A stretch of 64,000 bases of DNA, taken from positions 16,860-80,859 of the forward strand of contig CAYJNQ010000007.1 in NCBI GenBank assembly GCA_964371725.1. The letters are read 5' to 3'. The notes under the pieces were generated by a model. The model saw only the letters and a list, made by a program, of their open reading frames with translations. It ran no database searches and was not told the DNA's origin. How positions within the stretch are numbered: position 1 is the first letter of the stretch; each line of letters starts with the position of its first letter. The stretch is from JAAYCI01 sp964371725 (GTDB lineage Bacteria; Bacillota; Clostridia; Oscillospirales; Ruminococcaceae). The translations under genes were made by a program, and so were the position numbers. Below are positions 54,970 through 64,000 of this stretch, one piece after another.

Positions 54970-55308
54970 TTAGATTAGATCGTCTTCGTCAATATCATAC
55001 AGTGCACTTAAGCGTGGACGGAAGATGCGCATAACAACAGATAATTCTGCGTTGTTTTCCACAATGTCAAAATAATTTTCACCACTTTGCTCATCCTCGG
55101 CAAGGCGCATGATAAGCAGGGTGGCGTCGCTTTCCAAAGCTTCTTTTGGGTCTTCGGAATGGGGTAACATGGCCAAATAATGTTCATCTCCAACATCACA
55201 CGAATCAATAACTTGAAAAAGATGCTCAAGCCCCTCTTCGTCCGTAAGAGACAAAAGATCGGCTTCGTTCTCTTTTGGGTTTTCCTTTTTTTGTGGAGGT
55301 TCCTGCAT
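54970..55308 (-). CDS. DUF1292 family protein
   Basis: A 112-residue acidic protein of the DUF1292 (YrzB-like) family, with the pattern LLSLTDEEGLEHLFQVID followed by DEHYLAMLPHSE and a C-terminal acidic tail ending YDIDEDDLI. Function is unknown; in other Bacillota the gene lies near alaS, yrrK and yrzL. Here it stands alone with an ATG at 55306-55308 behind GGAG, directly upstream of the 6S-like RNA on the same strand. Confidence 0.85.
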   Translation of the reverse strand: MQEPPQKKENPKENEADLLSLTDEEGLEHLFQVIDSCDVGDEHYLAMLPHSEDPKEALESDATLLIMRLAEDEQSGENYFDIVENNAELSVVMRIFRPRLSALYDIDEDDLI

Positions 55309-55473
55309 AAACTAAGTGCTCCTAACTGTTTTGGTTCTTGGCTCTTTCTTTGTCTACCATGATAGCCCAAAAAAGGGGTGAGGTCAAGCCTTTTGCAGGA
55401 CACAGTGGCACAACAAATTGAAGAAAAAAATAGTGCATTTGACGAAAACAGTAAGACATATCACCGGAAAATA

Positions 55474-55482
55474 TGCTATACT
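55474..55482 (+). promoter_or_regulatory. Extended -10 promoter of the cyclophilin gene
   Basis: TGCTATACT (TATACT at 55477-55482) with a TG two bases before the -10 and no good -35; about 80 bases before the gene. Confidence 0.45.
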
Positions 55483-55564
55483 GATAGGCAAATGATTTGG
55501 CTTACGGGCGTGCAGGGTGTACATTGCATCTATTGCTTTGAACCCCGGGAGGGAGAGCGAAAGG

Positions 55565-56281
55565 TTGAAAGGGCTTATAGGTGTGGTTTTATCGGTGATC
55601 TTCGTTTTATACGGTTGTTCATCAAGCGACGATTCCTCTTTTTCTTACGATCGTCCTGCTGTAGAAAGCACCGTGCTGCAGTTTTCGCCTCTTGCGGAGG
55701 ATGCGGTTACGGTAACCTTCCAAACCAGTGAAGGCGATATCACCGCTGTGCTTTATCCAGAGCTTGCTCCCATGGCTTGTGAGAATTTTCTTGAGCTTGC
55801 CGAAACCGGCTACTACAACGATACACTTTTTCATCGAATAAAAGAAAATTTTGTAATTCAAGGTGGCGATGCGAGCGGAACGGGTCTTGGGGGTGACAGC
55901 ATTTGGAACCACCCTTTTTTCAGTGAAATTACGCCTTCTTTGCAGCACTATTCCGGCGCACTTTGCATGGCGCCTGCAGACGTGGGTGCCGACAGCCTGC
56001 TTTCGCAATTTTATATAGTGGCAAGCCCGGCCGAAAACTTAAGCGAAGAGGCTTTGGCCGAACTAACCGCCGCAGGATACAGTGAAAGTGTGGTAGATGC
56101 CTACCGACAAGCGGGCGGGCTGCCCTATTTGGATTATACCGATACGGTGTTCGGACAGGTCGTTTCCGGCATGGACGTGGTAGACCGCATTGCACAAGCA
56201 AGCACCAACGAAAACGATGAGCCAAAAGAGGATATTGTTTTAATGCAGGTACTTGTGAAGTTGCCCGGCGAAGCGCAATAA
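55565..56281 (+). CDS. Cyclophilin-type peptidyl-prolyl isomerase lipoprotein
   Basis: A 238-residue lipoprotein. TTG at 55565 is chosen because it gives a clean signal peptide ending LYGC, with GGGAGGG upstream; an ATG at 55517 is too early. The cyclophilin domain shows ITAVLYPELAPMACENFLELA, YYNDTLFHRIKENFVIQGGD with the catalytic FHR, and VFGQVVSGMDVVDRIA at the end. An insertion of about 40 residues (SPAENLSEEALAELTAAGYS) is typical of lipoprotein cyclophilins in Clostridia. It catalyses prolyl isomerisation of exported proteins outside the membrane. Confidence 0.94.
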   Translation: MKGLIGVVLSVIFVLYGCSSSDDSSFSYDRPAVESTVLQFSPLAEDAVTVTFQTSEGDITAVLYPELAPMACENFLELAETGYYNDTLFHRIKENFVIQGGDASGTGLGGDSIWNHPFFSEITPSLQHYSGALCMAPADVGADSLLSQFYIVASPAENLSEEALAELTAAGYSESVVDAYRQAGGLPYLDYTDTVFGQVVSGMDVVDRIAQASTNENDEPKEDIVLMQVLVKLPGEAQ

Positions 56282-56488
56282 GCCGGTGGGTGTGGGGGGC
56301 ATCCAAACGGAGCTGTTGACGAACAAAGGATTTGTAAAAACCAGAGCAAAATTTTTGCCTGATAAAACAAAAGGTGCAAGCGATACGGTGTGTAAGGATG
56401 AGGGCTTTTGTGAAATATGGCGGAAATTCTGCCGACGTTTCTTGTGAAGTCTACTTTGTCAACAACTTCTAAACGAAGGGGTAGCAAT

Positions 56489-58042
56489 ATGAAGATACTA
56501 AAACGCGTTGTATTTTCAAAAAGATTTGCGGGTATCATTGTGGCTCTTCTGCAAGTGCTGTTTTTTGCCGTTTTGATCATTCTTTTAGCAAACCGTGGCA
56601 TAGCAGCCTACACGGTCATCACCATCTTTTCAGTTCTGGTGATGTGGTTTTTGCTGAGCCGCGACGAACTAAACCCTGCTTATAAGCTTGTGTGGTTGAT
56701 GGTGTTTGTTCTTTTACCTGTGGTGGGCGTGTTGTTCTATCTGATGTGGGGGCATCGGCGTGTGCCAAAAAAGCGCCTTGGACAGTTGCATGCCGCCATT
56801 CATAATGTGTCTTCGGCCCTCACACAAAACAAGCGAGTGATGCAGGCGCTGGAGGCCGACAATGTGATGCTGCACCGCAATGCAAAATATCTTTTGGATG
56901 TGGGAAAATGTCCCTTATACCCGGCCGATGGGGTTGCTTATTACCCCTTGGGTGAAGATTTTTTTGCGGCATTTTTACAGGCGATTCAAAAGGCAAAAAA
57001 ATATATTTTTATGCGATATTATATCATAGATGAAGGCGAGATGTTGGGGCGCACGCTGGAGATACTAAAGCAAAAAGCGGCAGAAGGTGTGGATGTGCGC
57101 ATTATGTGGGATGGGTTTGGTAGCTTGCTTACCTTGCCGGAAAATTATCCCGAAACACTTCGCACTATGGGTATTCGCTGCGAGGTGTTTAGCCCGGTGG
57201 CTTTTACGGTGCGTGTGTCGGACTATGCCATGCTCAATCACCGTGACCATAGTAAAATCACGGTAATTGACGGCAAAGTAGGCTTTTCCGGCGGCTTGAA
57301 CTTTGCCGATGAGTACATCAATGCAAAACCGCGCTTTGGGCAGTGGAAAGACACCGCTGTTATGGTGCGCGGAGAAGCGGCCACAAGCCTAACCGGCATC
57401 TTCCTCATTGGCTGGGATTTTGCAACCGGCACCGTGAGTGACATCCGCGACTACCTGCCCGAACCGGAGCCGTCCACCATGCTGAGTTTGGGGCATGGAT
57501 ATGTACAGCCCTACTGGGACTCTCCCCTTGATACGGAAAATATCTCTGAAAATGCCTATCTCAACACCATTACGCAGGCTACCGAATATGTATATATATC
57601 TACACCTTATCTTATTTTAGACCACGAAATGATTTCGGCTTTGTGCCTTGCGGCCAAAAGTGGTGTGGATGTGCGCTTGCTTACACCCGGCATTCCGGAT
57701 AAGCCCACCATCTATCTAATCAGCCGCAGCTATTACCCCATTTTGCTGGAAAATGGGGTGCGCATCTTTGAATACACACCCGGGTTTAACCACGCTAAAA
57801 TGTATGTTTCAGACGACAAAACCGCCATTGTGGGCACAGCAAATATGGATTATCGCAGCCTGTATCTGCATTTTGAAAACTCGGTGGCTTTTTACGGTGG
57901 CGCGATTATACAAGAAATTAAGCAAGATTTGCTTGCCTGTTTTGGAAAGGCGCATGAGGTGAGCTTGAAAGAGGCCACAGAAATACCATTGCACCTTAAA
58001 CTTGTGCAATTGGGGGCAAAGCTGCTGTCTCCCATGTTGTAA
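56489..58042 (+). CDS. cls: Cardiolipin synthase (phospholipase D type)
   Basis: A 517-residue bacterial Cls that condenses two phosphatidylglycerols to cardiolipin and glycerol. ATG at 56489 follows AAGGGG; an upstream ATG at 56417 is disfavoured. Two N-terminal transmembrane helices (about residues 15-35 and 40-85) anchor two phospholipase D domains with HKD motifs: H254-K256-D261 (HSKITVID) and H435-K437-D442 (HAKMYVSD). The protein length and architecture match Firmicutes Cls. The neighbours give no further hints. Confidence 0.96.
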   Translation: MKILKRVVFSKRFAGIIVALLQVLFFAVLIILLANRGIAAYTVITIFSVLVMWFLLSRDELNPAYKLVWLMVFVLLPVVGVLFYLMWGHRRVPKKRLGQLHAAIHNVSSALTQNKRVMQALEADNVMLHRNAKYLLDVGKCPLYPADGVAYYPLGEDFFAAFLQAIQKAKKYIFMRYYIIDEGEMLGRTLEILKQKAAEGVDVRIMWDGFGSLLTLPENYPETLRTMGIRCEVFSPVAFTVRVSDYAMLNHRDHSKITVIDGKVGFSGGLNFADEYINAKPRFGQWKDTAVMVRGEAATSLTGIFLIGWDFATGTVSDIRDYLPEPEPSTMLSLGHGYVQPYWDSPLDTENISENAYLNTITQATEYVYISTPYLILDHEMISALCLAAKSGVDVRLLTPGIPDKPTIYLISRSYYPILLENGVRIFEYTPGFNHAKMYVSDDKTAIVGTANMDYRSLYLHFENSVAFYGGAIIQEIKQDLLACFGKAHEVSLKEATEIPLHLKLVQLGAKLLSPML

Positions 58043-58126
58043 AACTTTTCATCGCGAGGGGAACAGGGGTCGTTTCACCACGATGCGCTTTTTTTCTATA
58101 AATTTGCGAAATTAACAAGGGAACAC

Positions 58127-58155
58127 TTGTACAAGAAATTACAGGGTGTTATACT
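58127..58155 (+). promoter_or_regulatory. Probable promoter of the chemoreceptor gene
   Basis: TTGTAC (58127-58132), 17 bases, TATACT (58150-58155). Confidence 0.5.
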
Positions 58156-58222
58156 GGAGATAGTAAGCGGTATATACATTGGCTTTTAAAATTTAGAAGG
58201 GTGAAACTCGGAGGGCAAAAAA

Positions 58223-60301
58223 GTGAAATCGATCAAAATCAAAATTCTGGCATTGTCTTTGTCCATTCTGCTCGTTAGCATCATCGTTATCAGCGTGACA
58301 TCCATTGTAAGTACCTACAACAGCACCATGTTTGCACTGGAAGAATCCATGAAGGCCACCATCGATGCTGCATCAGACATGATGGACGTGCAACTGAGGC
58401 ATTACAAGAGCTTGGTAAGCCAGTTTGCGATTGACCCTGTTTTAACGCAGGAAGTTCCGGCGGAGGGCGAAGAAACGCAAGATGGCAAAACAAGAGCAGA
58501 AGTGAGCGAAGAGATTGCCTTATACATCGAGGAGTTGATAGCGCTGCACGGATTTGACGCCGTACAGGTTTTTGATACAAGTGGTGATGCGGTTACCTTT
58601 GATATAAATGTCTCTGCAGAGCCATACTTCACACTCCCGAAAGACACGGGAGAAGTCTTTATTGCAGACCCGACAGTCAGCCCGGAAAGCGGTCAGTTAA
58701 CGATGCCGGTGGCGGCTCCCATTATGAAAAATGGAGAATTTGCCGGGGTTGTGCTGTTTGCGATTAACCCAACCGTTCTCAGTGAAATCACCTCTAAAAT
58801 TGCTGTGGGTGAGGGGAGCACCACCACCATCATCAACAGCGAAGGCGTCACGGTTGCTTTTAATAATATCGATGATGTGCTCAACGGCTTTAACGCCTCT
58901 GAAGAAGCCAAAACCGACCCAACCCTGGTAGCATTGGCCGCCGTGGAACAAGATTTGATGGCAGGTGGGGAAGGGTTTGCCTCGGTTACCTACGACGGTG
59001 TGGATCAGTTCGTTGCGTACACCCCGATAGATGAATCAAACGGATGGGGCATCTATGTGATGGCCTACCAAGAGGTATTTTTGGCACAGCTTATCCTCTC
59101 TGTCATCCTTACCATCATTTTAAGCGCTATCATTTTGGTGGTTTCCACCATCATCATCATTGCGGTATCCGGAAGAATCGCAAAACCCATTTCACTTTGT
59201 GCCAAAAGGCTCACCCAAGTGGCTGAGGGCGATTTAAAATCTCCCATGCCAAACATCACATCCAAAGATGAAGTGGGTCAGCTTGCCAAAGCCACCGCAT
59301 CCATTGTAAATTCTGTGTCTGTAATGATTTCGGATTTGGATTATAATCTTGCAGAAATCGGTTCGGGTAATTTTGGGGTGAGAAGCCGTGCAGAAGAATA
59401 CTATGTGGGTGATTTTGCCTCTCTGAAGGTTTCCCTTGCCACAATTGTGGAAAAACTCTCGAATACAATGCGGCGCATCAACGATGTTTCCGAACAGGTA
59501 AATGAGGGCAACAACCAAGTATCTATGAGTGCCCAGTCCTTGGCACACGGGTCCATTCAACAGGCCTCGGCCGTGGAGGAGCTCTCTGTTACCATTGACG
59601 AAATTTCAGGCATGGTTGCTGAAACCGCCAAAGATTCCCAGGATGCGAAAGAGGCAAATGAAAAAGCACAGCAGGCACTTACACAAAGTAACGCTCAAAT
59701 GCATGAAATGGTAGATGCCATGGGTAATATCAGCGAGAAATCGGCAGAAATCAGCAAGATTATCAAAACAATTGATGACATTGCGTTCCAAACCAACATT
59801 CTATCCCTCAACGCTGCTGTGGAAGCGGCCAGGGCCGGGGCGGCAGGAAAAGGCTTTGCTGTTGTGGCAGACGAGGTTCGCAACTTGGCCACCAAGTCGG
59901 CTCAATCGGCAAAAGATACAGCTTCTTTGATTGAGGAAACAGTAAGCGTGGTGGAAGTGGGCAATCGCATTGCCGGCAGCACCTCTGAATCCATCAACAT
60001 TGCCATTGAGAGCGCCACTGAGCTGGGTGCATTGGTGGACAGCATCGCTACATCCTCTGCCTCACAGGCCGAAGGGGCAAAACAAATTGGCATAGGCATA
60101 GCACAAATATCTGAAGTGGTGCAAACCAACTCTGCCACCTCAGAAGAGAGTGCCGCTGTAAGTGAGGAGCTCTCCGGGCATTCTCAGATGCTCAAAGAAT
60201 TGGTGGACGGTTTTACGTTGAGTGAATCGAATGCAAGCACAGCACCTTCTTTGCCGAGCGGGCAAACGATGGATGAGGCACATTTGATTGAAAAATTATA
60301 G
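58223..60301 (+). CDS. Methyl-accepting chemotaxis protein
   Basis: A 692-residue chemoreceptor with GTG start at 58223 behind GGAGGG. Transmembrane helix 1 spans about residues 7-30 and helix 2 about 289-317. Between them is a double-Cache-type ligand domain (about 33-285, with FDTSGDAVTFDIN and ANPTV-like strands). A HAMP domain follows (about 318-372), then the signalling hairpin whose tip IAFQTNILSLNAAVEAARAG is canonical, followed by GKGFAVVADEVRNLA. The ligand is unknown; Cache domains often bind amino acids or organic acids. No CheA, CheW or flagellar genes are in this window. Two terminators follow. Confidence 0.95.
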   Translation: MKSIKIKILALSLSILLVSIIVISVTSIVSTYNSTMFALEESMKATIDAASDMMDVQLRHYKSLVSQFAIDPVLTQEVPAEGEETQDGKTRAEVSEEIALYIEELIALHGFDAVQVFDTSGDAVTFDINVSAEPYFTLPKDTGEVFIADPTVSPESGQLTMPVAAPIMKNGEFAGVVLFAINPTVLSEITSKIAVGEGSTTTIINSEGVTVAFNNIDDVLNGFNASEEAKTDPTLVALAAVEQDLMAGGEGFASVTYDGVDQFVAYTPIDESNGWGIYVMAYQEVFLAQLILSVILTIILSAIILVVSTIIIIAVSGRIAKPISLCAKRLTQVAEGDLKSPMPNITSKDEVGQLAKATASIVNSVSVMISDLDYNLAEIGSGNFGVRSRAEEYYVGDFASLKVSLATIVEKLSNTMRRINDVSEQVNEGNNQVSMSAQSLAHGSIQQASAVEELSVTIDEISGMVAETAKDSQDAKEANEKAQQALTQSNAQMHEMVDAMGNISEKSAEISKIIKTIDDIAFQTNILSLNAAVEAARAGAAGKGFAVVADEVRNLATKSAQSAKDTASLIEETVSVVEVGNRIAGSTSESINIAIESATELGALVDSIATSSASQAEGAKQIGIGIAQISEVVQTNSATSEESAAVSEELSGHSQMLKELVDGFTLSESNASTAPSLPSGQTMDEAHLIEKL

Positions 60302-60436
60302 GATGTTCCCTTTTGTTCTGTTTTCGATTTGAATAAAGGCAAGTGCCATACCGAGCAGAATTGTGTTACCAACCCGCAAACCCTGCCTTGAATTCGATGT
60401 TTAGTGGACTGCAAGGTATATGGCGAACACAAGACA

Positions 60437-60473
60437 AAAAGCTCCTGAAAAGCATGAGTTTTCAGGAGCTTTT
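60437..60473 (+). terminator. Terminator of the chemoreceptor gene
   Basis: AAAAGCTCCTGAAAA pairs perfectly with TTTTCAGGAGCTTTT around a 7-base loop. Confidence 0.85.
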
Positions 60474-60481
60474 GCAATAGT

Positions 60482-60518
60482 ATAAACCCTTCACAGCATC
60501 CGGTGAAGGGTTTATTAG
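60482..60518. terminator. Second hairpin in the convergent gap
   Basis: TAAACCCTTCAC pairs with GTGAAGGGTTTA around a short loop; probably serves the minus-strand gene ending at 60577. Confidence 0.65.
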
Positions 60519-60576
60519 TGCATATTTAAGCCGTAAGCCTATGTTTTGTCGAAAAGAGAACCAAGAAGTATAGAAA

Positions 60577-63468
60577 CTAAATTTCAAAGGTTTTGTGTTC
60601 ATCAATCAGGCGAATAAAGTCATCCTCCGGTATGGGTTTTGCAAAATAATACCCTTGTGCATAGTCGCAACCCAAACTATGAAGCCATCTTGCCTGCTCT
60701 GCCGTCTCAATTCCTTCGCTCACCACCGTCATGTTGAGCTGTTTCACCAAATTGATAACCGTTTCCACCACGATGGCACCTTTGTCTGCTGAAATATTGT
60801 TGTCTAGAAATGCCTTATCCAGCTTTATCGTGTGTGCCGTAACCGAGCTTATCCGGTTTAGCGAGGATTCGCCCGCTCCAAAATCATCGATTGAGATGGA
60901 AAAACCAAGGTCTATAATCTCTTGTAGTTTCTCCACCAAAAGGTCCTGTTCAAGCGCTATTGCACTCTCGGTAATTTCAAGCTCGACCTTGGAGGAAGGC
61001 AAATTGTACTTCGACAGAATTTTTACATATTCCGATGGGAATCGATCATCGAACAGTGTGATGGTGGAAAGATTCACCGATATGAGTGGTATTTCTAAAT
61101 CAGGTCCTTTCCGGGAGATAAATTCACATACCTGTTCAAACACATTTAAATCCAGATTCACAATGAATCCGTTTGCCTCAAAGATATCAATAAATACACT
61201 CGGCGGAATAATGCCGTATTCCCCCCCTGTGTGCCAACGAGAAAGCGCTTCCGCTCCACCTATCTTCATGTTAGAAAACCGTATTTTAGGCTGATATACA
61301 ACTTTAAATTGTCCTTCTCTAAGAGCATCTTGCATCATATACACAATGTTGGTTTTCATTTCATGTTTACTTTTAATGGTATTGTTGTATTCGTAATAGG
61401 TATAATCGTATTTGCTTTTTCCCTCCATACGAGCCGCTTCCGCACAGTCTATAATCTCGTCTATTCTTTTGCCGGGGTCATCAATAACACAAGAGCCAAC
61501 AGACATACTGATGTCATATTTTTCCCCCATAACTTCCCTGATTTTTGTGGCTAGGTTTTCTTCACATATTTTTTTAATGGATACACCTTTGCCAACTTCG
61601 CGCATAACCAGAAACCTATCGGCAATCACGCGGGTAATGAGGGCATTGGTTCCGTCAAAAGCATCGCGCAATGCCTGCGCAACCTGTATGATAACCTTAT
61701 CGCCCTTTTCTTGGCTATACATGGCATTGATTGTGTGGAAGCTGTCTATATCAAGGGAGATAATCTCAAATTCCCCGGGTTTTGCGGTTTTAAGCATCTC
61801 AAACCCTTTATCGCTACAGTAGTTTAAAGAGATGAGCCCTGTCAGTTTGTCGTGGTTGACGATATCCAGTATTGCCGACTTTTTCTTAAATTGCAAATAC
61901 AGTACGATGCTTATGACAACAAGCACGACAACAATCGATATCAGCACAATTATATAGAAGTTGTTTTTCAAAAATTCGGTTGCCGTATATTCGGGAAAAA
62001 AAGTTACCGATTCCCTTGATAAAATGCTGTCTATCAGATTTCTGTCTATATGCTCAAACATGACGTTAAAGGCGCCTATATATTCTGTTAAGTTGTCCGA
62101 TTCATTGGAGAAAAAAATCCTCAGAGGTAAAACGATATCCGTGCTGCGAATTGTGTATTCATCCTGTCCCAAAATGGTCTGTGCATACTCAACACCCGTA
62201 TCCGTTGCAAAAAAGCCATCGACTTCCCCGTTTGTAAAGGCCGTCATAAGCTCATCAAACGTATCATAGGTTACAACTGTGTTGTTTGGATAGCGGCTCA
62301 TAATATCGCCGTGGTCTATTGTAATATAATTGAGTATTCCCATGTTGCTTGGGTGAGACTCGGAAAGAATATCATCCACCTCGTTGCTTTTCGCAAAAAG
62401 CATGATGGGCAATTCCATAAAGGGTTCCGAGGGGGTGTAAAATGCAGTTTCATGCTCAATATCCCCCGTGGCGGAAATAAGAATGTCAAAGTTTTCATGC
62501 GATTCGTAGGGCATATCATGGTTATAGGCAACATACTCAACCTCAAAGCCATATTGCTCGGCAAGCATATTCATAACTTCGACACTTACTCCGTCGGGCT
62601 CACCGTCTTCATTTGTGTATTGAATGGGCTGGTGATGGTCGATATATCCACAACTGAATGTTTTGCTTGTAAGGAGTTCTAGTTCTTGCTGGGTGAGGTA
62701 GCGCCTTGTTAGACCCTTGTTCCCATAGTATTTAATTTGAAGCTCATCCAGGAAAGTACCATCTGTTGAAACACATAAATTGATTACATCTGCAAGAGAA
62801 TTGGCAAGAGCTTGGTTATCAGCGCTTGTTGCAAAATACATGTCAAACACTTCAAAGTTCATGGCCATACTAAAATCTTTCACGTTGTTGTCCAGCGTGG
62901 TTACAAGATAATAGTCTGTGTCGAGGTTTGTATAGTTGTAAAAATCTCCCCGCTCATAGGTCACCTGAATGCCGTTTTCTTCACAGTAGGCATCCAGATA
63001 TGCCTCATAAGGGTTGTTTTCAAAGCTTGCAACGGTTTTTCCGTTTATCGAAGCGGGTTCATCATAACACACGTTGCTGTCTCTCGACGCAAGAATGAGC
63101 TGCGCGGAGCCCAAAGGTTTGGGCACTAAGGAATAATCAACAGTGTATACTTCACTGTCCAATATGATTCCAACCATGTCAATTTCGCCGGCATTGAGCG
63201 CGACAAGGGAATCCAAATAATCATATTCTACAAACTCAAAAACATAGTCAGAGTAGTGCTCTGCCCTCATCAATATTTCATATCCAAACCCTTTATTGTC
63301 CAAGGATTCCAAATCGTCGATGACGCCATAGTCCTCATCGTAGCCCACCGTTATCACGGTTTTTTTTGTTTCATCGGCCATGGCACTTGGCAAATCAACA
63401 AACATTCCTAACAAAAAGAATAGCGCAAATAGGAAAGATCTCATGGCTATAGCACGATGTTTCATCAT
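60577..63468 (-). CDS. Double SBP-sensor protein with degenerate GGDEF and intact EAL domain
   Basis: A 963-residue membrane signalling protein. A signal peptide (LFALFFLLGMFVDLPSAMA) is followed by two periplasmic-binding-like domains (about residues 38-270 and 282-490), one transmembrane helix (about 497-521), a GGDEF domain and a C-terminal EAL domain. The GGDEF active site is lost (RVIADRF at about 613-619 instead of R-x-GGDEF). The EAL domain keeps GAEALSRW (E740), NLST, EITES, IDDFGAG, KLDKAF and EGIET, so it should hydrolyse cyclic di-GMP. The SBP domains suggest amino acid sensing. ATG at 63466-63468 with AGGAGA. Regulation of cyclic di-GMP by an external ligand is inferred. Confidence 0.93.
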   Translation of the reverse strand: MMKHRAIAMRSFLFALFFLLGMFVDLPSAMADETKKTVITVGYDEDYGVIDDLESLDNKGFGYEILMRAEHYSDYVFEFVEYDYLDSLVALNAGEIDMVGIILDSEVYTVDYSLVPKPLGSAQLILASRDSNVCYDEPASINGKTVASFENNPYEAYLDAYCEENGIQVTYERGDFYNYTNLDTDYYLVTTLDNNVKDFSMAMNFEVFDMYFATSADNQALANSLADVINLCVSTDGTFLDELQIKYYGNKGLTRRYLTQQELELLTSKTFSCGYIDHHQPIQYTNEDGEPDGVSVEVMNMLAEQYGFEVEYVAYNHDMPYESHENFDILISATGDIEHETAFYTPSEPFMELPIMLFAKSNEVDDILSESHPSNMGILNYITIDHGDIMSRYPNNTVVTYDTFDELMTAFTNGEVDGFFATDTGVEYAQTILGQDEYTIRSTDIVLPLRIFFSNESDNLTEYIGAFNVMFEHIDRNLIDSILSRESVTFFPEYTATEFLKNNFYIIVLISIVVVLVVISIVLYLQFKKKSAILDIVNHDKLTGLISLNYCSDKGFEMLKTAKPGEFEIISLDIDSFHTINAMYSQEKGDKVIIQVAQALRDAFDGTNALITRVIADRFLVMREVGKGVSIKKICEENLATKIREVMGEKYDISMSVGSCVIDDPGKRIDEIIDCAEAARMEGKSKYDYTYYEYNNTIKSKHEMKTNIVYMMQDALREGQFKVVYQPKIRFSNMKIGGAEALSRWHTGGEYGIIPPSVFIDIFEANGFIVNLDLNVFEQVCEFISRKGPDLEIPLISVNLSTITLFDDRFPSEYVKILSKYNLPSSKVELEITESAIALEQDLLVEKLQEIIDLGFSISIDDFGAGESSLNRISSVTAHTIKLDKAFLDNNISADKGAIVVETVINLVKQLNMTVVSEGIETAEQARWLHSLGCDYAQGYYFAKPIPEDDFIRLIDEHKTFEI

Positions 63469-63563
63469 AGAAGTCTCCTGTTTAGATCCATCTTAGCATT
63501 CTATTGTCCGGATTCTAACCACAATCTTTTATACACCTATTCCAAATAGACTACTGTTCTTGT

Positions 63564-63591
63564 ATTTTAACATACATTCGTTTCAAGTCAA
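63564..63591 (-). promoter_or_regulatory. Promoter of the EAL sensor gene
   Basis: TTGACT (63586-63591), 16 bases, TAAAAT (63564-63569) on the minus strand, about 95 bases before the start. Confidence 0.6.
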
Positions 63592-64000
63592 TCCAATGCT
63601 CCCATCATTTTCCCATAGAAGTTCTGTGTAAACATTCCACATCTTCAAATGGTTTATAACACGGCAGCCAGAGTTATATCCACAAAGTCAACCAAAGGAA
63701 AGCCACGGAAAAACTGGTTTCGGGTCATGCCACTGGATTCAAAATCAATTGGGTACATCGTGCGAGCGAAGCCGAATAAAATAGCGCCACCCCACCCAAT
63801 AAGGCGCGCTCAATTCGACTCAGGCAAAACAGTGGCAAGCAGTGGTAAGGCTTCTTATGCTGTGCACTGCAATGCAGGAGTGGCGTGAATTAATGTCTAC
63901 TGAACAAAAGCCATTTTCCAAAAACAGCAAACCCTAAACCACTCAAAAAGAAACGCAGACAACTTTTGAAAAAGCACGCACTGAATTTTCCTTAAATTCA
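63592..64000. other. Right-end stretch without recognisable gene
   Basis: About 400 bases. A 79-codon frame on the plus strand (63649-63888) and a shorter open frame on the minus strand overlap here, but neither has a ribosome site or a family I recognise. The plus-strand frame has a basic, proline-rich composition that looks like chance. The stretch is probably intergenic or the edge of a feature outside the window. Confidence 0.4.

Noticed and set aside
63649..63888. A 79-codon basic protein
   Set aside because: No ribosome site, no recognisable family and low-complexity composition; reported only as an unassigned stretch.

Overview
The window looks like a chromosomal segment of a low-to-mid GC Bacillota, most likely an anaerobic gut-type Clostridia. 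Support comes from strong AGGAGG ribosome sites, frequent GTG/TTG starts, intrinsic terminators between most units, an Asp23/FakA pair, a single-chain PurL of about 1,235 residues, an indolepyruvate:ferredoxin oxidoreductase cluster, formate-THF ligase, and many lipoproteins with short lipoboxes. I cannot name genus or family from sequence alone. There is no rRNA, tRNA, CRISPR array, phage or complete insertion sequence; this is mostly core genome with a few accessory cassettes.

Layout. 1-5.5 kb (minus): a partial ROK sugar kinase, secA, fakA and an Asp23-family gene. 5.6-9.5 kb (plus): a small membrane protein and a two-gene asymmetric ABC exporter. 9.6-12.6 kb (minus): ftsH and a short-chain dehydrogenase. 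12.8-19.7 kb (plus): HtrA protease, a membrane protein with a DUF4367-like tail, a BTAD regulator with a degenerate GGDEF-like C-terminus followed by galE and a sugar nucleotidyltransferase, and a lipoprotein. 19.9-24.7 kb (minus): a gadC-gadB cassette, an orphan MalK-type C-terminal fragment, and a lipoprotein with a duplicated domain. 24.9-37.3 kb (plus): a purine operon purE-C-F-M-N, a standalone AICAR transformylase, purD, purL and purB. 37.4-41.7 kb (plus): iorA-iorB, an aryl-CoA ligase and an ACT-domain protein. 42-45.5 kb (plus): fhs, then cysE and a cysteine hydrolase behind a leader peptide and alternative hairpins. 45.5-53.1 kb (minus): calcium-type P-ATPase, a giant FtsX-like permease and a BMP-family lipoprotein. 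53.2-60.3 kb: FapA-like protein, a 6S-like small RNA and a DUF1292 protein on the minus strand, cyclophilin, cardiolipin synthase and a chemoreceptor. 60.6-63.5 kb (minus): a double-sensor EAL protein. The last 500 bp carry nothing I can identify.

The most notable item is the cysE leader at 43936-44153. A promoter is followed by a 20-codon open reading frame with Cys codons at positions 9, 10 and 19, an antiterminator-capable pairing, and a strong terminator that shares bases with it, all before cysE. This is the arrangement expected for ribosome-mediated transcription attenuation by cysteine supply. Second-rank items are the 6S-like RNA at 54761-54901, the purine operon with a split PurH and no purK, and two signalling proteins with degenerate GGDEF domains.
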